The notes beneath the pieces are model-generated. The model saw only the letters and a list, made by a program, of their open reading frames with translations, ran no database searches and was not told the origin of the DNA. Both the position numbers and the translations under genes were made by a program. A stretch of DNA of 34,780 nucleotides from Bacteroidales bacterium. Its GTDB lineage: Bacteria > Bacteroidota > Bacteroidia > Bacteroidales > UBA932. This document shows, in pieces, positions 1 through 7,067 of the stretch (position 1 is the first letter of the stretch; each line of letters starts with the position of its first letter). The stretch covers positions 1-34,780 of the forward strand of contig JAKSJN010000021.1 of the NCBI GenBank assembly GCA_024402135.1, written 5' to 3'.

Positions 1-45
1 CAGTATCGCCAATAGGCAATTGGTATCAAGAACGATGGTTCTCAT
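1..45 (-). CDS. PIN-domain toxin, N-terminal fragment cut by window edge
   Basis: Only the first 15 codons lie in the window, reading MRTIVLDTNCLLAIL. The pattern of a hydrophobic strand followed by D-T-N is the opening of the PIN nuclease fold, where the Asp (residue 7) is the first metal-binding acidic residue. PIN toxins of type II systems are Mg-dependent ribonucleases. The ATG lies one base after the stop codon of the antitoxin gene on the same strand, as expected for a translationally coupled toxin-antitoxin operon. Family assignment rests on this short stretch and the neighbour. The catalytic Asp/Glu residues further on cannot be seen. Confidence 0.6.
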   Translation of the reverse strand, partial: MRTIVLDTNCLLAIL

Positions 46-46
46 A

Positions 47-337
47 CTATTCCTGTGCGTGAGAATAAGGGGTTCTCATGTGCTCGCTGAGCATTGCTTC
101 GATATCAGATACCCCCATCTGGTTATCAGCGAAATACTTATCGATAGCCATCTGGGCAGCTTCCGCAGCGGCAACTTTATCAGATACGACCTCAAAAGGA
201 ATCTTGCCACGCTGCACGACAGCTCTGGCAAACACATTCATTGCAGCATTGGCGCTGAGGCCAAACTGCGAGCATAGTGAGTCAAAAGACTTCTTGAGTT
301 CGGAGTCCATACGGACAGTCATTGCAACTTGTGACAT
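47..337 (-). CDS. RelB/DinJ-type antitoxin
   Basis: This 96-residue protein should be the antitoxin and autorepressor of the pair with the PIN-domain toxin that follows. Its N-terminus (MSQVAMTVRMDSELKKSFD, then a helix with LGLSANAAMNVFA-like spacing) is the ribbon-helix-helix DNA-binding domain of the RelB/DinJ family: a short beta strand that pairs in the dimer, then two helices. The C-terminal half (about residues 50-96), rich in Ala, Asp and Glu, would be the toxin-binding tail. A good promoter lies upstream, and the toxin ATG follows its stop after one base. RelB/DinJ proteins usually partner RelE/YafQ toxins, so the PIN partner is notable. The family call is from pattern recognition only. 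Confidence 0.8.
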   Translation of the reverse strand: MSQVAMTVRMDSELKKSFDSLCSQFGLSANAAMNVFARAVVQRGKIPFEVVSDKVAAAEAAQMAIDKYFADNQMGVSDIEAMLSEHMRTPYSHAQE

Positions 338-359
338 GGTTCAAATGTTTTGTTCAGTA

Positions 360-392
360 CAAATATACGAAATATTTCATTATGACATCAAA
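360..392 (-). promoter_or_regulatory. Promoter of the toxin-antitoxin operon
   Basis: On the minus strand TTTG (392-389) and TATATTTG (367-360) are separated by 21 bases, matching the Bacteroidota housekeeping -33/-7 promoter. The box ends about 22 bases before the antitoxin ATG, so the leader is short. I see no obvious palindromic operator for autorepression. Confidence 0.65.
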
Positions 393-426
393 TAATTGCA
401 TATTGATGGCAATGATTATGCCGTTC

Positions 427-696
427 TCAATAACAATCTTTATAGCGATATGCTTTCACTCCAATATTTGAATCGGCCCGGCAAATCATCGGTGTTTTTC
501 TTTCATAAGAAATTGCCCGAAGATACGGTTCAAATGATGGTAGTTTTGTAGAGAAACTAGTTGTATCTGAGTTCAAAGCTATAGTTCTGCAGCTCGTATT
601 TGTACTTTCCTTTCCGCACGAGGACATTAGGCAAATACTGATTATCAGTACGCAGACATTTGCAAACATATGTGTAAAACGCATTCTATCTGGCAT
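427..696 (-). CDS. Small putative lipoprotein, function unknown
   Basis: The 89-residue product starts with a basic segment, a hydrophobic stretch (about residues 11-24) and a lipobox LMSSC with Cys27 as the lipidation site, so it should be exported and membrane anchored. Starting at the second Met (residue 5, position 684) would give a more typical signal peptide of 22 residues. The mature part is only about 60 residues, has four Cys, and matches no family I recognise. It could be an intact small lipoprotein or the stub of a longer one truncated at the 3' end. It lies between tRNA-Asp and the toxin-antitoxin operon on the same strand. Confidence 0.5.
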   Translation of the reverse strand: MPDRMRFTHMFANVCVLIISICLMSSCGKESTNTSCRTIALNSDTTSFSTKLPSFEPYLRAISYERKTPMICRADSNIGVKAYRYKDCY

Positions 697-763
697 TTTG
701 ATGTTTTGCCTTTAGTTCGTTTCGCTCAGGTCACACAAGTTTTCTTCTTCCAGAACAAAAAAA

Positions 764-789
764 AGAGCTTCAGATTTCTCTGAAGCTCT
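764..789 (-). terminator. Rho-independent terminator of tRNA-Asp copy 1
   Basis: A perfect 11-base-pair stem (764-774 with 779-789) and a 4-base loop are followed on the minus strand by a run of eight T (757-764). It begins one base after the mature tRNA 3' end. The same hairpin occurs after the second tRNA-Asp copy. Confidence 0.9.
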
Positions 790-790
790 G

Positions 791-864
791 CGGTGCGGAA
801 GGGACTCGAACCCTCGACCTCCGGCGTGACAGGCCGGCATTCTAACCAGCTGAACTACCGCACC
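791..864 (-). tRNA. tRNA-Asp (anticodon GTC), copy 1
   Basis: The 74-base gene folds as a standard cloverleaf. The acceptor stem GGTGCGG pairs with CCGCACC. The D arm contains GTTCAGCTGGTTAGAAT. The anticodon stem CCGGC/GCCGG encloses the loop CTGTCAC with anticodon GTC. The T arm contains GGTTCGAGTCC, and the discriminator base is G, as in tRNA-Asp. CCA is not encoded. A strong promoter lies 40 bases upstream and a terminator directly follows. A nearly identical unit is found at 7233-7306. Confidence 0.97.
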
Positions 865-903
865 AGGTAGTGATATTTGCTGGCGTTTTCTCAAACGCGG
901 ATA

Positions 904-934
904 CAAATATAGGTACTTTTTCGGAGAATGCAAA
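904..934 (-). promoter_or_regulatory. Promoter of tRNA-Asp copy 1
   Basis: TTTG (934-931), a 19-base spacer and TATATTTG (911-904) on the minus strand give a perfect match to the Bacteroidota -33/-7 promoter. It lies 39 bases before the tRNA 5' end. The second tRNA copy has only a weaker counterpart (TACCTTCG, 7353-7346). Confidence 0.8.
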
Positions 935-1005
935 TTTTGGCGTGCATTTTTGGTCTTTTTTTGAAAAACCGACGTGGAAATAGGGGATAGATTAATAATT
1001 GTCTA

Positions 1006-1013
1006 TAATTTTG
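1006..1013 (+). promoter_or_regulatory. Probable -7 box upstream of ndk
   Basis: TAATTTTG matches TAnnTTTG and ends 27 bases before the ndk ATG. No good -33 TTTG is present at the usual distance, so the call rests on the -7 box alone. Confidence 0.5.
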
Positions 1014-1040
1014 GACCCCTAATCACAAATAGTATCAATC

Positions 1041-1502
1041 ATGGAAAAGACATTGCTTATCATAAAACCTTGCGCAGTCCAGAGGGGACTCATCGGCCAG
1101 ATCATCACAAGACTCGAGAATCGTGGACTCAAGCTTGTAGCCATGAAGATGGCTCAGCTCGACAAGGAAATTCTTGCCGCTCACTATTCACACCTTGTAA
1201 ACAAGCCGTTTTATCCAATCATCGAGGCATCAATGATGGCAAGCCCGGTCATCCTTACAGCTTGGGAAGGCCTTCAGGCGGTCAGCGTCGTCCGCGAGAT
1301 GGCTGGAACCACAGATGGCAAGAAGGCTGCTCCAGGTACGCTCAGAGGCGATTTTTGCATGAGCCACCAGGAGAATATCGTCCACACCTCAGACTCCCTT
1401 GAGACGGCAGAGCAGGAACTCGCAAGATTCTTCAAACCCGAAGACTTCTTCGATTATCCAAGCCCTCTCCTCAACTATCTCTACGCATCCGACGAACTTT
1501 AG
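1041..1502 (+). CDS. ndk: Nucleoside diphosphate kinase
   Basis: Ndk transfers the gamma phosphate of ATP to nucleoside diphosphates through a phosphohistidine and keeps NTP and dNTP pools balanced in the cytoplasm. The 153-residue length fits the family. Visible marks are the N-terminal strand TLLIIKP with Lys9, the nucleotide-binding GTLRGDF (99-105), and the catalytic His115 in NIVHTSDS, where most family members read NxxHGSDS. Residue 11 is Cys where many Ndk proteins have Asp (KPDAV or KPDGV). The start is fixed by the conserved N-terminus and the upstream -7 box. The next gene begins 21 bases after its stop on the same strand, so the two may be co-transcribed. Confidence 0.95.
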   Translation: MEKTLLIIKPCAVQRGLIGQIITRLENRGLKLVAMKMAQLDKEILAAHYSHLVNKPFYPIIEASMMASPVILTAWEGLQAVSVVREMAGTTDGKKAAPGTLRGDFCMSHQENIVHTSDSLETAEQELARFFKPEDFFDYPSPLLNYLYASDEL

Positions 1503-1523
1503 CAGATTTGCAAGATTCAATAA

Positions 1524-3632
1524 ATGCACATGAAATCCTATAACAAACTACTGATTCTATCCCTTCTGCCGATACTCTTAGCCTGCGAGAAGGTAAGTGA
1601 AATCATCCCGGACGACGTCAACAAGGAGCAGCCGGAGATCGTGACTCCTGCGGTACCGGAGGGACGCACTATTTCGGTTTCAGCCACATCGGATGGCCCG
1701 GCAACAAAGACCACCCTTGCTGAAACATCAGTCCTTTGGGACGAAGGTGACAAGTTCAGCATCGTCAATGTCGGAACAAATGTCGTCATGACTCTTTCCG
1801 GTGAAGCCGGCTCAACCCATGGTGATTTCAGCGGAACTGTCGCTGAAAAAGATGTTATCGATGACTCAGCAAGGGCGATCTTCCCATCCTCGGCATTCAG
1901 CAGCTTTGTCGATGGAAACATAACCCTCAGCATCCCTCAGCATCAGACCTATATACCAGGCTCGTTCGATCATGGCGCAAACATCATGGTCGGCGAAGTA
2001 ACCGCTACCGGTACTGACAGCTACAGCGCATCCTTCAAGAACATGATGGGAGTGCTGAAACTTTCACTTACAGGAGACTGCAAGGTTAAGACCATTACTA
2101 TTTTTGATCAGGGTGAGAAGTCTCTGTGTGGCACCGCTACATTTGCATCATCTTCATGGGAGGACGGTATAACTACAGAATCTTTTTCAAATGGAGAATC
2201 ATCGATAATACTCGATTGTGGCGACGGAGCTCAACTATCTCAGGAACCTGTCGATTTCTATATCGTAGTTCCTGTCGGAGCCTTCAGTAGCGGTTTCAGG
2301 GCTTCAATCACAACCACCGACGGCCAGAAAGATTGGATCAGCACCAGCAAGGACAACTCGGTAGCCCGCAACAGCATCAAGAGGATGCCGGCAATTGCCG
2401 TTGCTCCTTCAGAGATTGCAGAGGTTGATGTTGAGAATGCAGCTGCGAAGAAGTTGATGTCATATGGAAAATATAGTAGGTTCGGTAGTACAAGCTATTT
2501 TACGCTGCATCCACTTGTCTTGACATACAGGAATTACGGAGATATGGATGATCCGGAGTACTACTCTATTATGTGGAATGGTGATCCTTCAATGGATTAC
2601 ACAGTGACGTATTCTGACGTGACGAGTGGTAAGATGTTTTCAGCCCGTACGGTCAGAGGTACTAAATACAATCTGATCAATATGGTCCCTGGTCATGAGT
2701 ATACTTATACCGTGAAGTCAGGCTCCCAGATTATTAAGAAAGGATCTGTCAGAGCGACAGGTCAGATCAGAATGGTTACCATTTCTGATAGTTGGAACTG
2801 CCGTGATCTCGGTGGGTGGACTGGTATTGAAAACCATTCAATCAAGTATGAGTGGCTATATAGAACCGGCAGTCTGAATGGTGTATGGAGCAACGTTGAT
2901 TATAAACCGAGTTCGACAAAGCGTCCTGCCTCACTTATTGCAAATTCTGACAACTACACTTTCTCCGAAATCGCAAGGAATCAGCTGATTGATTTGGGTA
3001 TTCTGTCTGAATTAGATTTAAGGTATATGATTTCTGAGAAGCCTGACGATGACAAGTTCCATGCTTACTCGCTTGGTACAAGTATGACGGCGATTGATGG
3101 TTGGGAATTTTATCGGATACCTACATCTCCGGCTCTTGCTTCACCTCTTACAGACCCCGCAGTTGTAAAAGATGTTGCGTGGATTATAGACCAGATACTG
3201 AATTATGGTAATCCTGTTGCATTCCACTGTAAATCAGGAGCAGATCGAACTGGAGCTGTTGCTATGATCATTGAGGCACTCCTGGGCGTTGACCCTGGTT
3301 ATATCGCTATCGACTATGAATTAACGAACTTCTCTAAAGAACAATTGATAGTTGAGGGAAAAGGAGCACTAAGAGATAGAAAAATAGACGACACTAGCAA
3401 GGAGATATACAAGTTCTATAATAGTGGCTTTGCTACTGACAAGAACAATAAAGGTACCAACTGGCAGGAGAAATCTTATTATTATCTGAACCAGACATTT
3501 GCTAGCAGCAATAAGGCAATCAGCAGCACTGATCTTGACAATTTCATAAAGTTCATGCTTGATCTTGATTCATATGAACACCCGTCATGGGCAACAACCA
3601 ATTCCAACTCTCTCGAGAGTATCTATCAATAA
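1524..3632 (+). CDS. Lipoprotein with C-terminal tyrosine-phosphatase domain
   Basis: This 702-residue exported protein carries a signal peptide with Cys21 (ILLAC) as lipidation site. Residues about 45-300 resemble the beta-rich fimbrillin-like N-terminal domain common in Bacteroidales surface lipoproteins (ATKTTL, then VLWDEGDKFSI). Residues about 310-415 look like a fibronectin-III-type module. Residues about 418-640 form a Y_phosphatase3-like protein-tyrosine/lipid phosphatase: NCRDLGG near the start, YRTGSL, and the P-loop FHCKSGADRTG with nucleophile Cys569 and Arg575 (CX5R). The substrate is unknown; the domain would sit outside the cytoplasm. The DNA is visibly richer in A/T from about 2440 onward, coinciding with the second half. 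Starting at Met3 (1530) is also possible. A microprotein gene follows after 15 bases. Confidence 0.85.
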   Translation: MHMKSYNKLLILSLLPILLACEKVSEIIPDDVNKEQPEIVTPAVPEGRTISVSATSDGPATKTTLAETSVLWDEGDKFSIVNVGTNVVMTLSGEAGSTHGDFSGTVAEKDVIDDSARAIFPSSAFSSFVDGNITLSIPQHQTYIPGSFDHGANIMVGEVTATGTDSYSASFKNMMGVLKLSLTGDCKVKTITIFDQGEKSLCGTATFASSSWEDGITTESFSNGESSIILDCGDGAQLSQEPVDFYIVVPVGAFSSGFRASITTTDGQKDWISTSKDNSVARNSIKRMPAIAVAPSEIAEVDVENAAAKKLMSYGKYSRFGSTSYFTLHPLVLTYRNYGDMDDPEYYSIMWNGDPSMDYTVTYSDVTSGKMFSARTVRGTKYNLINMVPGHEYTYTVKSGSQIIKKGSVRATGQIRMVTISDSWNCRDLGGWTGIENHSIKYEWLYRTGSLNGVWSNVDYKPSSTKRPASLIANSDNYTFSEIARNQLIDLGILSELDLRYMISEKPDDDKFHAYSLGTSMTAIDGWEFYRIPTSPALASPLTDPAVVKDVAWIIDQILNYGNPVAFHCKSGADRTGAVAMIIEALLGVDPGYIAIDYELTNFSKEQLIVEGKGALRDRKIDDTSKEIYKFYNSGFATDKNNKGTNWQEKSYYYLNQTFASSNKAISSTDLDNFIKFMLDLDSYEHPSWATTNSNSLESIYQ

Positions 3633-3647
3633 TAGGAGGCTACGATA

Positions 3648-3764
3648 ATGAAAGAACAATATAATACACCGGAGTGCAAGATAATTGAGCTGGAAATTGA
3701 AGGCCCGATTGCAGACAGCGGTAGTACCGAGACATTCAATCTTGAAGACGGCGCATGGGACTGA
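3648..3764 (+). CDS. 38-residue microprotein, function unknown
   Basis: A strong Shine-Dalgarno AGGAGG (3635-3640) precedes this ATG by 7 bases, supporting real translation. The peptide starts MKEQYNTPECKIIELEIEG, continues with a Ser/Thr/Glu-rich centre (IADSGSTETF) and ends in an acidic tail (NLEDGAWD). Small proteins with this layout, beginning with a Tyr/Pro segment, then alternating hydrophobic/acidic residues, then an acidic Gly/Trp end, are common beside surface lipoprotein genes in Bacteroidales, but I know no assigned function. It lacks a classical signal peptide. Its last 10 bases overlap the next gene's start in another frame, so translational coupling is likely. Confidence 0.7.
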   Translation: MKEQYNTPECKIIELEIEGPIADSGSTETFNLEDGAWD

Positions 3765-4546
3765 AAGTCGTGAAACGGGTCCTTGCGGCAATAGCTCTTA
3801 TTACCATTTGCCTTACAAGCACAGCGCAGTCGCAGAAGGGTGGAAAGACGTGGAAGATGCCTTCGAGTCTTGAGAACCCGGCAAGCCAGGAAATTGCTAA
3901 ACGCTATTCAGGCATGTACAAGACGATGCGCGTGGCTGACGCCGGAATGTTCGCCGGACTTGGTGTCACAGCCGCCAGCACCGGTTACATGCTGTATCAT
4001 ATGAATGGATCCTCTTTCGCGGAGGCGTTCGGTGGATTGATAGTCGGTGGTGTCGGAATAGTTGGAGGTCTGGCGACGACAGCCGTGAGTACAGCTGCCT
4101 ACCTGGGCATGCACGGGAATCTTGTGAGGATAGGGGAGGAAAACGACTTTCTGCATAGTCCCGGTAATACACAGGATATGTGGGATTATCAGCATGCCCA
4201 GAAGAAATATGCCCATTCAAAGAATGTAATGTTGGTCAGCGGAATAGCTACGGCCGGTCTCGCTGGATGCACGGCGGCAGGGCTGATGATCGGCAACCGT
4301 ACCGGGCATGGTGACATGATTCTTGTTGCCGAGGCAGCCACATATCTCGGCATCGCCAGCGCCGCGACCTTCCTGACCAGCTGGACAATCAATGCCAAGG
4401 CAAAGAAGACCATTTCCCGTCTGGAGCCTCTTTCAGGCCTGGACGGAATCTCATTTGTTCCGTTTGTGGCCCCGATGCAACTGTCGACTTCCGGGAATGA
4501 TGCCTGTCCACTAGTGACCGGCCTTGCCATTACCGCACGATTCTAG
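3755..4546 (+). CDS. Exported multi-pass membrane protein, function unknown
   Basis: The 263-residue protein has a clear signal peptide (about residues 1-25, ending STAQ) and then several Gly/Ala-rich hydrophobic stretches (about residues 53-72, 80-108, 144-168 and 178-200) that could be membrane helices. In between are short charged segments with helical character, such as HAQKKYAHSKN. I recognise no domain or catalytic motif. The ATG at 3755 overlaps the microprotein stop region by 10 bases; a GTG at 3770 would shorten the N-terminus by five residues. The tight link to the phosphatase lipoprotein and microprotein suggests one functional cassette. It ends 11 bases from the convergent GH31 gene, with no terminator between them. 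Confidence 0.65.
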   Translation: MGLKVVKRVLAAIALITICLTSTAQSQKGGKTWKMPSSLENPASQEIAKRYSGMYKTMRVADAGMFAGLGVTAASTGYMLYHMNGSSFAEAFGGLIVGGVGIVGGLATTAVSTAAYLGMHGNLVRIGEENDFLHSPGNTQDMWDYQHAQKKYAHSKNVMLVSGIATAGLAGCTAAGLMIGNRTGHGDMILVAEAATYLGIASAATFLTSWTINAKAKKTISRLEPLSGLDGISFVPFVAPMQLSTSGNDACPLVTGLAITARF

Positions 4547-4557
4547 CCAGAGACTTG

Positions 4558-6744
4558 CTATTTCTTCGAGGCTATTCTGGAGAAATCAAGTTTGGCAGGA
4601 TCCAGCGAGAGCTCCTTTTCTTTCGGAGTCTTCATCGTAACGCTATTGCCTTTTGTCCAAGGGGAGTATGCGATTTTTCCGTCATATACATAAGCGAGCC
4701 GGATGGTTTTCTGGCCATAGTCGGCTTTGCCTCCGGTCTGGTCCATGGTGACTGTGAGCCAACCTTTTGAGTCGGTCGATGCGGTAAAAGAGTATTCAGC
4801 GAATTGTCCCTTTCTGTATTCGAAACCGTCCTTATCGTCTTCGTACATGACTCCTGATGCCATTCCGTCAGCCGCCGGGTTCACCAGAAGGGTGAGGCTG
4901 TCTGTCTTGAACTGTTCTGTGCTCTGGTACAGGTTGGCCATCGGCACTATGGCTCCTGGACGAAGTGCTACAAGAGCCTGGTATCTATCGTCAGTCTCTT
5001 CAAATCTGACGATGTCCCAGTCGCCCTTTGGAAGTGAAGGGGATTCCGCCCATCTTGGAATGATCATCAGGTCATCTCCAAGCATGAAGACACGCTGCTC
5101 ATTCCTTAGGGACGCATCTTTCTCATCAGCCATGAACAGCGGTCTCATGACCGGCATGCCATCAAGCGATGCCTCCCGGAAAAGGGTGTAGATATAGGGG
5201 AGGAGCCTGTATCTCCTTTCCACAGCGGTACGGCAGACGTCCTCGATGCGCTCGCCGAATGCCCACGGCTCCTGGTTGACGGATCCTTTTTCGGAATGGT
5301 TGCGGACGAATGGAAAATACACGCCGATTGCATACCAGTCGGCCAACAGCTCGCCGTCCGCATCTGCTCCGAATCCGCCCATGTCCGGTCCGTTGAAAGG
5401 CTGTCCGGAAAGACCGAGGTTGAGGGTCATGGGAATGGACATCTTGAGGTGATCCCAATTGGAACGATTGTCCCCGGTCCAGGTCGCGCCATACTTCTGG
5501 CCACCAAGGAAGTTGTCTCTGGACAACACGAAAGGACGTTTGTCGGGGTGGGCAAGAAGAGAACCCTCCCTGGATGCCTTGACCATATTCATGCCATAGA
5601 TGTTGTGATAACGGAGGTGGGCATCGCTTGTGTAGCCTTCTCCTCCAAGATGTATGGCGTCTTCGTCCATGGTTCCATCTATGCCTTCAAAAACTGACGG
5701 CTCATTCATGTCATTCCACAGGCCGTCAGCTCCCTTGAGCATGAATTCTTTTGTGAGCTCGCTCCACCACGATCTGACTTCATGACGTGTATAGTCAGGG
5801 AAATTGCACTGTCCAGGCCATACTCTTCCCGCGAAAACTGTTCCGTCCGGCTTTCTTACGAAGTAATCATTGTCCTTGCCCTGGTCATATACGAAATAAC
5901 CAGGCTCGATCTTTATGCCTGGATCGATCATGTATACAGCCTTCATGTCACGTGAATGGATATGGTCTGTAAGATCCTGGGGGCTTGGAAAAGTCTCAGG
6001 GTTGAACGTGAATACCTTGAAACCATCCATGTAGTCGATGTCCATCCAAACGACGTCGGCAGGGATTCTTTCCTGTCTGAGAGAGTCGACGATGTTCTTG
6101 ACCCTGGTATCCGGATAGTAACTGTAGCGGCACTGCTGGTAGCCGATCGCCCACATTGGCGGCAGTTCCATTGTTCCCGAGAGTCTTGCCAATGTCTTCA
6201 GGACTTCTTTGCTGCTTTCTCCTTCTATGACAACCACCCTGAATGCCGGTCCTTCGGATACGAACGTGAGCGTGCTGCCTTTTGATTTGAGGGATGATTT
6301 CCAGGTGTTGTCGGCTATTATGCCGTAGGCTGATCCATCTTTGCGTAGACCAAGGACCCATGGATGTGATTGGTAAAGGTTCTTGCCGTCATTCTTGGTG
6401 TAGCCATAGTTGTCGCTGTTCCAGAATACAACTTCCTTTCCGTTTCTTCTGAGATCACCTACGACCTCGCCTGTTCCATAAATGTCGTCATCGGCGCCGA
6501 TCGTGATCCTGACTACCGATTTGCCGTCCATCTGGCTGTATTCGGGCATTATCTTCCATGATGGGTCCAGCGGGCCGACAGGGGAGAGTTCCCTCTCGAA
6601 GACTGGGGAAGGGAAGTGCTTCTCGGCCTGGAAGTCCTTCGGATAAAACACGGCTACGTTTTTTTCGGCCATGAATGACTGCTGTGCGGATGCGCTGAAT
6701 GCGATAGATATTACGGCAATTGCCAAAGCCAGATATCGTTTCAT
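4558..6744 (-). CDS. Secreted GH31 family alpha-glucosidase
   Basis: The enzyme should hydrolyse terminal alpha-linked glucose (or xylose) from oligosaccharides in the periplasm or outside the cell. The 728-residue product starts with a signal peptide (MKRYLALAIAVISIAFSASAQ). An N-terminal beta-sandwich (about 25-190) precedes the TIM barrel (about 195-540). The barrel holds DVVWMDIDYMDG, the nucleophile Asp345 in WNDMNEP, and the acid/base Asp425 in TWTGDNRSNW, followed by GLSGQPFNGPDMGGF, all hallmarks of GH31. A beta-rich C-terminal region follows. The open frame extends 46 codons upstream, but only the internal ATG at 6744 gives a signal peptide. A weak -7 box (TACCTTTC, 6779-6772) lies upstream. 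It stands alone, not in a SusCD locus, so its sugar cannot be inferred from context. Confidence 0.93.
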   Translation of the reverse strand: MKRYLALAIAVISIAFSASAQQSFMAEKNVAVFYPKDFQAEKHFPSPVFERELSPVGPLDPSWKIMPEYSQMDGKSVVRITIGADDDIYGTGEVVGDLRRNGKEVVFWNSDNYGYTKNDGKNLYQSHPWVLGLRKDGSAYGIIADNTWKSSLKSKGSTLTFVSEGPAFRVVVIEGESSKEVLKTLARLSGTMELPPMWAIGYQQCRYSYYPDTRVKNIVDSLRQERIPADVVWMDIDYMDGFKVFTFNPETFPSPQDLTDHIHSRDMKAVYMIDPGIKIEPGYFVYDQGKDNDYFVRKPDGTVFAGRVWPGQCNFPDYTRHEVRSWWSELTKEFMLKGADGLWNDMNEPSVFEGIDGTMDEDAIHLGGEGYTSDAHLRYHNIYGMNMVKASREGSLLAHPDKRPFVLSRDNFLGGQKYGATWTGDNRSNWDHLKMSIPMTLNLGLSGQPFNGPDMGGFGADADGELLADWYAIGVYFPFVRNHSEKGSVNQEPWAFGERIEDVCRTAVERRYRLLPYIYTLFREASLDGMPVMRPLFMADEKDASLRNEQRVFMLGDDLMIIPRWAESPSLPKGDWDIVRFEETDDRYQALVALRPGAIVPMANLYQSTEQFKTDSLTLLVNPAADGMASGVMYEDDKDGFEYRKGQFAEYSFTASTDSKGWLTVTMDQTGGKADYGQKTIRLAYVYDGKIAYSPWTKGNSVTMKTPKEKELSLDPAKLDFSRIASKK

Positions 6745-6821
6745 AATAATGTCCTTTGTTGCTTTTTGAAGGAAAGGTAGCATTTTTTTGCGACAATTCG
6801 GTAAAAGCTTCTCTTTTCGCA

Positions 6822-6837
6822 GGCGGCAGCAGCCGCC
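6822..6837. repeat. GC-rich hairpin GGCGGC/GCCGCC
   Basis: A perfect 6-base inverted repeat with loop AGCA lies at the left margin of the gene-free GC-rich region. It has no T tract and does not look like a terminator. It may be part of the repeat cluster. Confidence 0.5.
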
Positions 6838-6870
6838 GTGGTGGAACGTCAGCGAGATTGCAGGAAAAAA

Positions 6871-7000
6871 GGCGCGTCTCAACGCGCCCGGCGGAGACCG
6901 GGACGGAGCGCGCAGCGCGATGTCGGTAGGTCGGGAGCCGCGGGGGTAGCGAACGAAGCTGTTGCGAAGTGAGCGGGTAAGGGGGCAGCGCCCCCTAAGA
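6871..7000 (+). repeat. GC-rich structured repeat, left copy
   Basis: The unit is modular: a hairpin (GGCGCGT/ACGCGCC, 6871-6888), a conserved core of about 55 bases (6889-6945) including GGGACGGAGCG and GATGTCGGTAGG, a spacer, and a second hairpin (AGGGGGC/GCCCCCT, about 6980-6996). The same modules in the same order occur in reverse orientation at 7068-7158. The core is almost identical between copies, with a few substitutions and four extra bases here. No protein is encoded. It resembles the non-coding palindromic repeats scattered near tRNA genes in Bacteroidales. The family name is not known to me. Confidence 0.75.
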
Positions 7001-7002
7001 CA

Positions 7003-7038
7003 GCAAAAAAGCCCAGTCGAAAGACTGAGCTTTTTTGC
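7003..7038. terminator. Bidirectional terminator-like hairpin
   Basis: An A-run, a stem CAGTC/GACTG with loop GAAA, and a T-run form a long hairpin (GCAAAAAAGC...GCTTTTTTGC) able to terminate in either direction. On the minus strand it directly follows a stray tRNA-Asp 3' end (7056-7037), as a true tRNA terminator would. Confidence 0.75.
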
Positions 7039-7056
7039 GGTGCGGAAGGGACTCGA
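7037..7056 (-). pseudogene. tRNA-Asp 3'-end fragment
   Basis: These 20 bases are identical to the 3' end of both intact tRNA-Asp genes (equivalent to 790-809): part of the T arm, the whole 3' acceptor strand and one base beyond. They lie in the same orientation and are followed by their own terminator. The rest of the tRNA is missing, so this is a remnant. It could be left from unequal recombination between tandem tRNA-Asp copies or from integration of an element at the tRNA 3' end. Confidence 0.8.
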
Positions 7057-7067
7057 TTATCTATACC

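Noticed and set aside
974-1402. Open frame overlapping ndk in another frame
   Set aside because: It is a shadow of ndk, with no recognisable domain and no ribosome site; ndk explains the region fully.
6745-6882. N-terminal extension of the GH31 gene
   Set aside because: The extension has no family similarity and runs into the GC-rich region; the internal ATG at 6744 gives a clean signal peptide.
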